Assembly: GCF_023736155.1 (NCBI RefSeq)
Contig: NZ_JAMLJJ010000001.1
Span: 248,001 to 312,000 of the forward strand
Direction of reading: 5' to 3'
Source: Larsenimonas salina
Lineage (GTDB): Bacteria > Pseudomonadota > Gammaproteobacteria > Pseudomonadales > Halomonadaceae
DNA: 64,000 nt
Below are positions 53,309 to 62,318 of the stretch, in pieces. Every line of letters starts with the position of its first letter. The stretch's first letter is position 1. Both the position numbers and the translations under genes were made by a program. The notes under the pieces were generated by a model. The model did no database searches and was not told the DNA's origin. It worked only from the letters and a program-made list of their open reading frames with translations.

Positions 53309-54336
53309 CAGACATCCCCTGAGTTAATGCGACGGCGCTGGGCGCTGCCGATGATGGACTGCGCGATGGCTTCGAAAAATAGATAAATTCGGGTCGGGAT
53401 GGTGCCAAGTAAAATGGCTGCACCAGTGGTGGCGACTGTGCGCCCCGGCTCATCCAGCCAGATGCCCGGCCAGCTTTTCGTTGCTCTGAACAATGCCTTC
53501 AGGGCGTAGCGCCCGTCCCGCAGCCGGATGGCCTGGCGAGCGAGGTAGCGAAGCTGGTAGGCCCTTGCGCGTTTTTCGGCGCGGGCAATGAAGCCCGGGG
53601 CGTAACCACGGGTCTTTTCAACCAGTTCGACCCAGGAGGCGAACTGCTGGTCGAGTGAGGCCGAGAGGCCGCCGGCGTTGAGTCGATATAGGGTCAACGG
53701 GGCATTGAGGCCTTCGATATCCCAATGGGTCGTGAGCGCCAGTCGCACCCAGCACTCGATGTCTTCGCTGCGTCTTAGCTGTTCGTCAAAATAACACGCC
53801 GCGTTTGCCTCGCCCGCGATGTCGGCAATAAAGGCGATGTCCTCAAGCGCTTCTCGGCGCATCACCGGCGCCGAGCCATTACCGACCGGGTTGCGGCAAA
53901 AAAGATACTCGGGGTCGATGTCGCTCAGCCGGGGCATCTGATAGTAATTCATGGGTGCGCCGGTGGCGTCGATGAAGGCCGAGCGTGAAAAGGAAAGGCC
54001 CACACGAGGTGCGGTTTCGAAGTGGCGTTGATGGGCGGCGAGCTTGCCCGGAAGCCAGATGTCGTCGGAATCGATAAAGGCAATGTACTCCCCCTGTGCG
54101 GCGCGCACGCCGGTATTTCGAGCGCCGGCAAGGCCTCGATTGACAGGGTGGGTCAGTATACGAAGCCGCGGGTCGTCATAGCGCTCGCATATGGCTCGGC
54201 TGCCATCGGTGGCTACATCGTCAACGATCAGAAGCTCGAAATCGGTCACGGTCTGGGCAAGCACGCTGTCAATGGCATCCTCGATAAACGCCTCGACGTT
54301 GTACATGGGCATGATTACGGAAAACAGGGGCGTCAT
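53308..54336 (-). CDS. Family 2 glycosyltransferase
   Basis: Inverting GT-A transferase that adds a sugar to the lipid-linked EPS repeat on the cytosolic face. It has 342 residues. The fold start is FSVIMPMYNVEAFIEDAIDSV, with DFELLIVDDVATDGS, NRGLAGARNTG and the metal-binding GEYIAFIDSDDIW. The donor and linkage cannot be read from sequence. The start overlaps the upstream flippase gene by 4 bp, and its TGA shares one base with the following ATG. Confidence 0.88.
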   Translation of the reverse strand: MTPLFSVIMPMYNVEAFIEDAIDSVLAQTVTDFELLIVDDVATDGSRAICERYDDPRLRILTHPVNRGLAGARNTGVRAAQGEYIAFIDSDDIWLPGKLAAHQRHFETAPRVGLSFSRSAFIDATGAPMNYYQMPRLSDIDPEYLFCRNPVGNGSAPVMRREALEDIAFIADIAGEANAACYFDEQLRRSEDIECWVRLALTTHWDIEGLNAPLTLYRLNAGGLSASLDQQFASWVELVEKTRGYAPGFIARAEKRARAYQLRYLARQAIRLRDGRYALKALFRATKSWPGIWLDEPGRTVATTGAAILLGTIPTRIYLFFEAIAQSIIGSAQRRRINSGDV

Positions 54337-55619
54337 GGTGAGAGTACCTCGGGCGTTGTGGGGGCGAGACGTCGGTGCGTCAGGGCGTAGGCAGGCAGTG
54401 CTGCAAGGGTCGTTCCGATCAAGATGCCGGTGGCCACGCCCTGAATGCCCCAGGGAAGGCCTGCCATCATGCCCACGCCGAACAGCACCGTGGTCAACAG
54501 CTGCAGTTTAAGGTCGATGCCCGGCACGCCTGCCGCACGAAGGCCCTGGGAGCAGGTGTCGAGTACGATGCGTGGCAGTGCCGACAGACAGATCAGGATC
54601 AGAATGGGCAGCGCGCCCAGTTCGACCCAGCGCTCGCCGAAGAGAATGGGAACGTACCAGGGCGCCAACAGGCACTGAGCCAGAATGACCGGTACCGCAA
54701 AGCGGGCGAACAGGCGCATGCCACGCAGCATGTTGTCGCCCTTTTGGGCTTCGCTGGTGGCGCAAAGATGAGGAAACAGGGCGGTTGAATAGGCGCGCAG
54801 CAGGCCAAGGCTCAACCCGAGCCCTGCGTTGAAGGCAAAGTAGTAGACCCCCAGAACGTCAAGGCTCAGGAAAAAACCGATCAGCAGGTAATCCATGTGG
54901 TTTCTGAACGCAAAGACCACTTCATTGCCAATCATCGGGCCGGAAAATCGGGTCAGTGCCGGAGGAATACGCCAGTGGTTTGGCGGCGTAGGTGTCCAGC
55001 TTGTTGCCTTGCGATAGACATAGGTCCAGTAGGGGGCGGTCAGGAGCTTGGGCAGAACCAGCGCCCAGAACCCAAACCCGGCCACTGCGAACACGATGAT
55101 CAATACCGCCTCGCCCAGGCTCTGGCCCATTTCGGCACGGGCGACCACGTTGAGCCGGTTTTCGCGTAACACCCTGGCGGCGTGGATCGTGGCTGGCGGC
55201 AGGCATAGAAAGCTCAGTGACAGCACCGCGATGGCCGGGAACAGGACCGGGTCGTTATAGGCAAGGCTTACGCCGTAGCCGATGGCACACTGAAGTCCCA
55301 TCAAGGCAATGCACAGCAGCCAGTTCAGGCGGTGAGCATGATTGCAAAGCATGTCGAAGGCATCGTCTCGTGCCTGCACCAGTGCGGGCACGAACGCTGA
55401 ATGGGTGATGGCGTTGACAAGCTCATGCACGGTCAAAACGATCGCGGCGATGCCGAACGCTTCCGGCATCAGAAGGCGCGCCGCGATCAGCGTCGCGCCG
55501 AGTCGGGCGATGCGATGAACGCCCTGAGTCAATGCCATCCAGAGCATATTGCGGCCGAACGAGGGCTTTTCGGTACGAAGCCGGTTCAAGAGCGCTTTCG
55601 GTTTCAGCGTGTTCGGCAT
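54333..55619 (-). CDS. Polysaccharide flippase (Wzx-like, MATE/MviN fold)
   Basis: Integral membrane protein of 428 residues with about 12 hydrophobic segments, of the polysaccharide biosynthesis protein type (RMALTQ-like start MLWMALTQGVHRIARLGATL, AARLLMPEAFGIAAI). It should move the undecaprenyl-linked repeat unit across the inner membrane. It sits between two glycosyltransferase genes in the EPS operon and overlaps the downstream one by 4 bp. LPS O-unit flipping is the alternative, but the Wza gene in the operon favours an exported polysaccharide. Confidence 0.85.
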   Translation of the reverse strand: MPNTLKPKALLNRLRTEKPSFGRNMLWMALTQGVHRIARLGATLIAARLLMPEAFGIAAIVLTVHELVNAITHSAFVPALVQARDDAFDMLCNHAHRLNWLLCIALMGLQCAIGYGVSLAYNDPVLFPAIAVLSLSFLCLPPATIHAARVLRENRLNVVARAEMGQSLGEAVLIIVFAVAGFGFWALVLPKLLTAPYWTYVYRKATSWTPTPPNHWRIPPALTRFSGPMIGNEVVFAFRNHMDYLLIGFFLSLDVLGVYYFAFNAGLGLSLGLLRAYSTALFPHLCATSEAQKGDNMLRGMRLFARFAVPVILAQCLLAPWYVPILFGERWVELGALPILILICLSALPRIVLDTCSQGLRAAGVPGIDLKLQLLTTVLFGVGMMAGLPWGIQGVATGILIGTTLAALPAYALTHRRLAPTTPEVLSP

Positions 55620-55626
55620 GACAACC

Positions 55627-56835
55627 TCATCGTGATCGGGATGACACCAGTTGGGTATAAAGTGCTTCCAATCGCTGGGTGAGTGCCGGCCAATGATAGA
55701 GCGTGGTCAACCGGCGGTGGCCCTCGCGGCCCAGTGTGTGTCGAAGCGTCGAATCGTTCAGTAGTAAAAGAATTTTCTCATGTAGGTCCTTCCCATCTAA
55801 ACGGCCAAGCAGCCCGGCTTCTTTATGACCAATCACTTCTTTTAAGACCGGAAGATCGAGCGCAATTACCGGCTTTTCGAACGACCACGCTTCCAGAAAC
55901 ACCACACCGAGCCCTTCATGCAGTGACGGGACGCACAGGAGGTCGCAGGCCGCGAGCGCCGAGGCCTTGTCGTGCTGGGAGGGAGAGGAAATGCGAATGA
56001 GCCGTGGGTCGTCGCTGTGATCGTGTTCGAACTGGACATGGCCCTCCGGGCCCATCATCACTACGTGAAGCTCAGGTACGCGCTCCCATACGGGCCCGAG
56101 TGCGTTATGAAGTAGGTGAACGCCTTTTAGCTGATCGTGGCGGCCGAGAAACAGCAGAACAGGTGCCTCTCCGAGGTCATGGGTTCGGCGAAATTCGTCG
56201 GCATCAAAGGTGTTTGAAAGTAGGGTCGAGACCGGAATGATATGGGTGCGCTCCGAGGCCGCGCCTTGTTTGACCAGCCAGTCGCGCTCGAACGCAGTCA
56301 GCCCGATGACCCCCTGGGCGCGGCGATAAAGGCGCTTGAAGCGCGGCGTTGTCCAGGCCGATGCCACGCCGACCTCGCCGCACAGCGGCGTAAATATGAA
56401 CGGAACCTGACGCTCTCGAGCGATGTCTTCGGCCAGCTCGGCAAGCCCGGTCATGCCGTTGTAGATCACGTGTACTGCATCAGCGCGCTCGATCAGCCGC
56501 TCGAGCTGAGGTCTCAACGCCTTTTTAAGGAGGTACGTATAAAGCGGTCGCACCCAGCGCGTTGTTCCGACAAGGGCCCCGAGCCGGCTCAAGAGCGCAC
56601 GTGTTTTGCCATGGGCGCGAAGGCGAACCACGGCCGGGCCGTCCTCGTCGGTGATGGCTGAGATTTCGTCGGTCACTGCCACTTCCAGCAGGCTGTTGCT
56701 GTCCTGGGCGATGCAGGCGACCGTCGCATCGATCTGCTCGCTGTGTTTCAAGAGTTCGCGGGTATGAAGCTCGGCGCCGCCAACCGCCGGCCAATAGCGT
56801 GGAATGATATAGAGAACAGCCAGCTTATCGCTCAT
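55627..56835 (-). CDS. Family 4 glycosyltransferase
   Basis: Retaining GT-B glycosyltransferase of 402 residues. The N-terminal domain starts LAVLYIIPRYWPAVGGAELH; the donor domain has VLLFLGRHDQLKGVHLLHNA and the EX7E motif in HEGLGVVFLEAW. It extends the EPS repeat in the cytosol. It overlaps the polymerase gene upstream by 4 bp, so translation is coupled. Sugar donor unknown. Confidence 0.9.
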   Translation of the reverse strand: MSDKLAVLYIIPRYWPAVGGAELHTRELLKHSEQIDATVACIAQDSNSLLEVAVTDEISAITDEDGPAVVRLRAHGKTRALLSRLGALVGTTRWVRPLYTYLLKKALRPQLERLIERADAVHVIYNGMTGLAELAEDIARERQVPFIFTPLCGEVGVASAWTTPRFKRLYRRAQGVIGLTAFERDWLVKQGAASERTHIIPVSTLLSNTFDADEFRRTHDLGEAPVLLFLGRHDQLKGVHLLHNALGPVWERVPELHVVMMGPEGHVQFEHDHSDDPRLIRISSPSQHDKASALAACDLLCVPSLHEGLGVVFLEAWSFEKPVIALDLPVLKEVIGHKEAGLLGRLDGKDLHEKILLLLNDSTLRHTLGREGHRRLTTLYHWPALTQRLEALYTQLVSSRSR

Positions 56836-58085
56836 TGCTTGAGCCTCGCATCGTGATGGGCCTTGCCGATCAGCATCAGCCCTGGCCAGATGAGGTACGC
56901 CAGAATCTCGAGGTTCTCACCAAAGGAATAGACGACCAGCAGACCGACCATGATCAGTCCGCTGCGGGCGATGGATGAGTTTGGCGCGTGAAAAAGCAGG
57001 TGAAGAAAGCTGATGGCCATGGGGGCGGCAAGGGCGTAGAAGCCAACAATGCCCTTGACGAACAAGAGCCCATACCAGCTGTGGTGTGAACCGATCGGCA
57101 TGTACTCGACCAGGTGGGGGCCGCGCTCGACGATGCCGTGGCCCCAGGTCGGGTTTTCGGTTTTCCAGCGGTGTACCGCGATGCGCCCAAGGGCCGCACG
57201 TACGCGGGTCGAATCCGCCCGGGAATTTTTAAAACCGGTGATGAACGAGTCGATCGCTTCCATGAGCTGTTCCCCGATGACGCCAAGGCCAAGCGTGGCG
57301 CCGCTTGCGGTGAACCAGAGCCCTGGTGTTTTGAGCCGCTGCAGGAAAAACTGCCCACCCACGATCAGGACAATCGCGACCAGGGCCATGCGTGAGCCCG
57401 ACATCAGAATCATCAAAACGCTTCCGAACATGCCGATGGCCTTCCAGCGCTTGTTCTGCTCGATCAGGGCGAACACGAAGTAGATGTTGGCAACGAAGCC
57501 CACCGCGGGCGCCCACGGGGTGAAAAGACGCCAGCGGGGCAGGCCGGAGCCGGGGTCGATCTCATAAAGCGACAGCGCAAAGAACTCCGGGCCCGGCCCG
57601 CCGATGGCTTTCAGTGGCGAGACGTAAGGGGTCTGAGGCAGGCCCGCAGCCCAGGCGCCGACAAAGACCGGCAGCAGCAGGATGGTATAGAGACAGACCT
57701 TCATGCAGGCCCGGGCGATCAATTCGATACGAATCGGCAGGCAGCCAAGAATTGGAAAGACTGCCAGAAGCGCCCAGCCCTTGGCCCAGCCAATAGAAGA
57801 CTTGATGGTCTTGCCGGTGCCAAGGTCGTTGATCATGTGGCCCATCAACAGAGCTACTTCCATCACGATCATGCCGATAATCCAGGCCCAGATCGGGAAC
57901 GGCAGTTTTGGAAAGGTGCGCTCTTTCTTGATGCACAGGAGCACGTAATACCCAAGCAGTGACCACGCAAGCACCGGCGCCAGCACATAAAGACCTCCAA
58001 CCACATAGATCGGATAGGTCGCTGTGATCGAGAGCCAGACTATTCGCTCTTCTGGAGTTTGCGGAGATAGGGTTTTCGAATCCAT
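56832..58085 (-). CDS. Wzy-like polysaccharide polymerase / O-antigen ligase family protein
   Basis: Integral membrane protein of 417 residues with about 10-12 hydrophobic segments. The large periplasmic loop has WGHGIVERGPHLVEYMPIGSHHSWYGLLF (given here in part: GHGIVERG and GSHHSWYG), the Wzy_C/O-antigen ligase pattern with a conserved His. In this cluster it most likely polymerises the flipped repeat units. The start codon lies 46 bp inside the upstream Wzz gene; no later start keeps the first membrane segment. Confidence 0.83.
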   Translation of the reverse strand: MDSKTLSPQTPEERIVWLSITATYPIYVVGGLYVLAPVLAWSLLGYYVLLCIKKERTFPKLPFPIWAWIIGMIVMEVALLMGHMINDLGTGKTIKSSIGWAKGWALLAVFPILGCLPIRIELIARACMKVCLYTILLLPVFVGAWAAGLPQTPYVSPLKAIGGPGPEFFALSLYEIDPGSGLPRWRLFTPWAPAVGFVANIYFVFALIEQNKRWKAIGMFGSVLMILMSGSRMALVAIVLIVGGQFFLQRLKTPGLWFTASGATLGLGVIGEQLMEAIDSFITGFKNSRADSTRVRAALGRIAVHRWKTENPTWGHGIVERGPHLVEYMPIGSHHSWYGLLFVKGIVGFYALAAPMAISFLHLLFHAPNSSIARSGLIMVGLLVVYSFGENLEILAYLIWPGLMLIGKAHHDARLKQ

Positions 58086-59473
58086 AGCAGCACCATACCG
58101 ATGGTTGCGAAGAGCGTGGCTCCAACGGCACCCAAGAGCGTGAGTTTCTTGCCGAGCTTATCGGGCTGCTCCGGCATCAGTGGCGGTGCGAGCATCTGAA
58201 GCATCGGGTAGCTGGTAAACGGGTCGATCTTGGCGATGTCCATCTTGGCAAGTGCGGTGGTGTAGACCGCTGTCGCCACCTGCTGCTCGCGCTGAAGGGC
58301 TTGAAGCCGCGCCGCTTCCTCGACCGTTTCGTTAAGCGTGCGCTCCCGGGCCTGATAGGTAATGCGGTAGTTATCGAGCTCGCTTTTCAAGCCACGATAG
58401 GTGATTTCAAACGAAACGATCTGTTGAATAAGGGCCTCTTGCGTGCTCCGGCTGGCGAATCCGCTCAGTGTCTTGAATTCGGCGCGGGTCAGTGACGAGG
58501 ACAGAAGCTGTCGCGCTCGGGTAAGCATTTCGCGATCAAGCGCGTCGAGCCCGGCCTGGCTGGTCAAGACCTCCGGGTGGCGCGCCCCCCATTTGCCGCG
58601 CTGCTCGGCAATGGTGGAGCCAAGCGTTGCGCGCTCCTGCATCAGAGCCTGGAATTCGGCGTCCCGATGCAGCACAAGCGCTTGGCCTGCCTGCGTTGAG
58701 CTCACGCCCAGGCGTGCCATCAGGGTGTCGCGCTTGATCTTGGCCGCGTCCAGTTGCGCGTTGGTCTGGTCGATTTTTTCCTTGAGATTGCTAAGCGAGA
58801 CAAGAAGCGACTGAAACTGGTCGGCGGAGACAATCTTCGATTGGCGTTGGAACTCGAGCAGCTTGCGTTCGGTTTGCTTGAGTGTCTTTTCATAGATATC
58901 GACCGACAGGCGCGTTGACTGCTCACGGGTGGCAAATTCGTCCTTTCGCAAAAACGCCAGCACCTCTTGCAGGGACTGATAGTGGGAAATGGCTTTTTGA
59001 TACGCCTGCTCGGCTGTTGGGGCGGTGATACTGAAGTTCATCAATGCGGTCTGGTCGACCAGCTTGATCTTGAGCGAGGCGAAATCGTCGTAGCTTGATG
59101 CGCTTTTTTCAGCGGCCTTTAAAAGCACCGGATCACTGGTGGCGATGGCTTGGTAGTTGACCTTGGGGTCGACCGAGGTATTGCCATAGGGGGAGCTTGA
59201 TTGAGCACTGGCCTGCCCAATGCTTTCGAGACTGACCGCAAGACCTGCGCCGGTTCCGGGCAAAATCACCACCCAGCGGGTGGTGTAGGCGGTAGGTGCG
59301 GTCGACACCAGGGTTATCGCGATCGCCCAGATCACGCCCCAGATGCTTCCAAGCAAAATGAGATAGGTGGCCAGCCGTTTGGACAGGCGCATGCTGGAGC
59401 CATAGGCCACCCAGCGCCAGACCCAGGCGAGCAGGCGTCGATGCAGAGTGAATTTAGGCAGACGTAGGCGCAT
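58040..59473 (-). CDS. Wzz-type chain-length determinant protein
   Basis: Polysaccharide co-polymerase of 477 residues. One membrane helix lies near the N-terminus (about 33-55, YLILLGSIWGVIWAIAITLV) and one near the C-terminus (about 442-465), with a long periplasmic coiled coil between (for example LKQTERKLLEFQRQ and REQQVATAVYTTALAKMDIA). There is no cytosolic Walker-type BY-kinase domain, so this is a Wzz/PCP-1 or kinase-less PCP-2 form. It overlaps the polymerase gene by 46 bp. Confidence 0.88.
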   Translation of the reverse strand: MRLRLPKFTLHRRLLAWVWRWVAYGSSMRLSKRLATYLILLGSIWGVIWAIAITLVSTAPTAYTTRWVVILPGTGAGLAVSLESIGQASAQSSSPYGNTSVDPKVNYQAIATSDPVLLKAAEKSASSYDDFASLKIKLVDQTALMNFSITAPTAEQAYQKAISHYQSLQEVLAFLRKDEFATREQSTRLSVDIYEKTLKQTERKLLEFQRQSKIVSADQFQSLLVSLSNLKEKIDQTNAQLDAAKIKRDTLMARLGVSSTQAGQALVLHRDAEFQALMQERATLGSTIAEQRGKWGARHPEVLTSQAGLDALDREMLTRARQLLSSSLTRAEFKTLSGFASRSTQEALIQQIVSFEITYRGLKSELDNYRITYQARERTLNETVEEAARLQALQREQQVATAVYTTALAKMDIAKIDPFTSYPMLQMLAPPLMPEQPDKLGKKLTLLGAVGATLFATIGMVLLWIRKPYLRKLQKSE

Positions 59474-59494
59474 CAGCAGGGGTTCCCGAACCGA

Positions 59495-60628
59495 CTAGAA
59501 CAGGCTAAACGGCAGCACCAGTTCCGTGATGGTTTTGGCAACGTCTCTGAGATTTGTCACCCCCGAGTCGTAGCAGCTGACAGTGTCGCCGGGCATCAGC
59601 CATGGGTTGATGCCGGTGTCGTTGGAGTTTCTGACCAGTTCGCCGGCCGAGCGCTCGATGACCACCGGTTTGCCGGTGATCAGGTCAGTACTGATCAACA
59701 CGATGTGCCGCCCGCCCGAGGTTGCCTGTGTGCCCCCGACACAGTTCGATTTAATCGCAGCCTGCAGAAAGCGTGCGCCGTAGGGAAAGCTCATGGCGTC
59801 TTCGTTGAGCGCGGAGCCTGCGTTGTGCGAGGCCGGAAGCGTCAGGTTCGAGGCATAGATCTTGAGGCCTGGCAGGGTAATGGGCAGCGGACGCATCAGG
59901 GCGGGTGAAAAATACCCGGAACTTTCGATGATCAAGCGATCGCCTGCCTGAAGGTAGGGGTCGATCACCGTGGTGCCATCCAGAAACCCGGAGAGGTCGA
60001 TGTCGAAGTGAACCTCGTTTCGGATCAAGGTGACCCTGTGGATGTCAGCATCGGGCCTGACGCCCCCGGCGGCGGCAATGGCGTTCGAAAGTCGCCGACC
60101 GGAGCCTGCCTCTCCTGAGGCCACAGCCTGACGCTCGCTGCGGTCGATGGCGCTGCGGGCGCTGATGTCGACGCGGCCGGGATTGAAAACCGCCCCTTCG
60201 ATGCGCACGCTAATCGGCGCCCAGCTATGAAGCTGAACCGTTACGTAGGCAAGCCCGCGCCTGAAAAGGCCCTCGTCCTCGAGCTTGGCGGCAAGGGTTT
60301 TCGATACATCCTCAACGGTACGACCAGTGACCTGGGTTGGCGTAATCCAGGGCATGCGCAGCGTGCCGTCATGATCGATTTCATAAAGCCCATTGAAGTG
60401 CTCGCCGGCGGCAATCGTGATTTTTACGCGATCGCCCGGCGAGAGCTGCTGACGGTTAAGCTCTTTCAGGTAGCCCGGATAGGCCGGGACGGCAGGCAGT
60501 GCGTTTGCCCAATTCTGCTGATTCTGCCAGTAGGCCTGTGGCGGTACGCGGTTGTGCGAGATCGGGGTACAACCGCTGACAATCAACAGGGCCATGCCCA
60601 TCAAGCCACATGCAACGCGCGCGATCAT
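59495..60628 (-). CDS. Wza-type polysaccharide export outer-membrane lipoprotein
   Basis: Outer-membrane channel for exopolysaccharide. It has 377 residues with a lipoprotein signal: LLIVSGC with the lipid-acceptor cysteine at residue 20. The Poly_export domain (about 60-150, LSPGDRVKITIAAGEHFNGL) and SLBB-like repeats with VRIEGAVFNPGRVDI and YLQAGDRLIIESSGYF follow. It overlaps the STAS gene upstream by 4 bp. Confidence 0.92.
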   Translation of the reverse strand: MIARVACGLMGMALLIVSGCTPISHNRVPPQAYWQNQQNWANALPAVPAYPGYLKELNRQQLSPGDRVKITIAAGEHFNGLYEIDHDGTLRMPWITPTQVTGRTVEDVSKTLAAKLEDEGLFRRGLAYVTVQLHSWAPISVRIEGAVFNPGRVDISARSAIDRSERQAVASGEAGSGRRLSNAIAAAGGVRPDADIHRVTLIRNEVHFDIDLSGFLDGTTVIDPYLQAGDRLIIESSGYFSPALMRPLPITLPGLKIYASNLTLPASHNAGSALNEDAMSFPYGARFLQAAIKSNCVGGTQATSGGRHIVLISTDLITGKPVVIERSAGELVRNSNDTGINPWLMPGDTVSCYDSGVTNLRDVAKTITELVLPFSLF

Positions 60629-60996
60629 GACGCGTACCGGCGATCGTCTGCGCCACTTAGCAGGACCGGCATGACGTACTTGCGATCGAAGTAAATGTCG
60701 AAATGCTCGAACAGGCGCAGCGACTCAAGGTGTCGCAGCATGTTTTTCGACGGTTCAATCACCTTGAGCGGGCGGTGGGCGATATCGGTGTGCAAAAAGG
60801 CCATGACCGACAGGCCGCGGGCATCGATCCGGGTGACCGGATGGACATCGAAATAGAGGTCGGCGCCGTCAGCGAGCGGATAGCTTGCGAAATAGTCCTT
60901 GATGAGCACCTTGAACTGGTAAGCGTCCTCCCCGGTAAAGTCCGCCGGGGGGATCAGCAGCATATGGGCTTCATCGAGAGCGAAAATATGGCGCAT
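60625..60996 (-). CDS. STAS-domain protein leading the EPS operon
   Basis: Small soluble protein of 123 residues with a STAS (anti-sigma-factor-antagonist) fold: LYFDVHPVTRIDARGLSVMAF is the central strand-helix. At the loop where phosphorylatable antagonists have D-S-S/T-G this protein has D58-A-R-G61, so the canonical phospho-serine is missing. In Vibrio fischeri a STAS protein, SypA, likewise heads a polysaccharide operon and controls biofilm formation, so a regulatory role is a fair inference. Its ribosome site lies in a hairpin. Confidence 0.75.
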   Translation of the reverse strand: MRHIFALDEAHMLLIPPADFTGEDAYQFKVLIKDYFASYPLADGADLYFDVHPVTRIDARGLSVMAFLHTDIAHRPLKVIEPSKNMLRHLESLRLFEHFDIYFDRKYVMPVLLSGADDRRYAS

Positions 60997-61003
60997 CGTT
61001 ACG

Positions 61004-61025
61004 ACCTCATGCTGTTTGATGAGGT
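61004..61025 (-). promoter_or_regulatory. Hairpin covering the ribosome site of the first EPS gene
   Basis: On the minus strand ACCTCAT, an 8-nt loop, then ATGAGGT, followed after 7 nt by the ATG of the STAS gene. The GAGG ribosome site is inside the downstream arm, so folding of the mRNA would hide it. It suggests translational control at the head of the EPS operon. Confidence 0.55.
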
Positions 61026-61084
61026 AACTAACGGCGCTACAAGGAAATAGTTAAGAAATCACTTGTGGAGAAAAGCGCTCTATA

Positions 61085-61105
61085 TAAGCGCCAATTAGGC
61101 GCTTA
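61085..61105 (-). terminator. Hairpin at the end of the ampG-like gene
   Basis: Stem TAAGCGCC / GGCGCTTA around TAATT on the minus strand; the loop contains the stop codon of the permease gene. The following sequence TATATAG has few T, so termination may be partial, and read-through toward the EPS genes is possible. Confidence 0.5.
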
Positions 61106-62318
61106 CGAGATACCGCTTGAGCCTAAGCAGCAGCAGTAGCCCCGGAAGCGCAACCAGCGTGCAGACGATAAAGAAGCCATCCCAGCCGACGCTGTCGGCC
61201 AGGTAGCCACTGGGGGCGGCGATGACCACGCGAGGCAGGCCCATGACGGATGACAACAGGGCGTATTGGCCGGCTGTGAAGCGCTTGTCGGTCAGCGACG
61301 CCATGAACGCCGTGAAGGCGGCAGTTCCCATGCCGGCGGCCACGTTTTCGAAGCTGACCACTGCGGCGAGCCAGTAGAGGTGATGGCCCATGTGATTCAG
61401 GAGCACAAATCCGGCGGTCGAGAGCATCTGCAGAATTCCGAAGATCACCAGCGAGCGGTAAATCCCCCAGCGCATGATCAGAAGCCCACCGATAAAGATG
61501 CCGCCCAGAAGTGGCCACAGCCCGAAGATTTTGACTGTGGCGCCAATCTCGGCGTTGGTAAACCCAAGCGCCTTGTAAAAGGGCGTGGTCAGATTGCCCG
61601 CCACTGAATCACCAAGCTTGTACAGCAAAATGAACAGCAACAGACCGAAGGCGCCCGGGCGACTGATGAAGTTGACGATGGGGTCCAGAAAGGTCTGGTG
61701 AAACTTGCGAGGCGGCGCCATATCGACTCGTACCGGCTCCGGCGCCCAGAGCGTCACCAGCATGGCCACGCCGAGAAGGCCGGCCATGAGCAGGTAGGTT
61801 TGGGTAAAGCCAATGACATCGGCAAGCATCAATCCGCCGCCGGAGGCAAGCAGCATGCCGACACGATAGCCGTAGACGTAAAACCCTGACCCGAGCCCCA
61901 GCTCGTTGTCCGGCAGGTGTTCACGGCGGTAGGCATCGATCACGATGTCCTGAGTGGCGCTCAGGAAGCTGACGCCGAGGGCGACCAGCCCCATGAACAA
62001 GGGCGTAATGGACGGATCAGTCAGTGCCATCACGATCAGCATGCCAACAAGCAGTGCCTGGGTGATCAAAAGCCAGCCGCGTCGCCGCCCGAGAAACGGC
62101 AGATGAAAGCGGTCCAACAGCGGCGCCCAGGCGAACTTCAGGGTATACGGCAGCCCGACCAGGGCCAGAAGCCCCACGTTTTCGAGCGACACGCCCGAGT
62201 CGGTCATCCAGGCCTGTAGAACACTGCCGGTCAACAGCAGAGGCAACCCGGAGGCAAAGCCCATCAAGAAGGTGATGACGTGACGACGAATCATTGAAAG
62301 ACGGGAGGTACTGATCAC
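61095..62318 (-). CDS. ampG: AmpG-type MFS permease
   Basis: Inner-membrane permease likely to import anhydromuropeptides for cell-wall recycling. It has 407 residues with about 12 hydrophobic segments, shorter than E. coli AmpG (491). The AmpG hallmarks are FLMGFASGLPLLLTGSVLQA, LVGLPYTLKFAWAPLLDRF, SATQDIVIDAYRRE and FTAFMASLTDKRFTAGQYALLSS. A second ATG at 62294 (MIRRHVITF) is an alternative start. In this family the loss of C-terminal helices still allows function in Pseudomonas-type AmpP/AmpG relatives, so exact substrate is uncertain. Confidence 0.85.
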   Translation of the reverse strand: MISTSRLSMIRRHVITFLMGFASGLPLLLTGSVLQAWMTDSGVSLENVGLLALVGLPYTLKFAWAPLLDRFHLPFLGRRRGWLLITQALLVGMLIVMALTDPSITPLFMGLVALGVSFLSATQDIVIDAYRREHLPDNELGLGSGFYVYGYRVGMLLASGGGLMLADVIGFTQTYLLMAGLLGVAMLVTLWAPEPVRVDMAPPRKFHQTFLDPIVNFISRPGAFGLLLFILLYKLGDSVAGNLTTPFYKALGFTNAEIGATVKIFGLWPLLGGIFIGGLLIMRWGIYRSLVIFGILQMLSTAGFVLLNHMGHHLYWLAAVVSFENVAAGMGTAAFTAFMASLTDKRFTAGQYALLSSVMGLPRVVIAAPSGYLADSVGWDGFFIVCTLVALPGLLLLLRLKRYLVSA

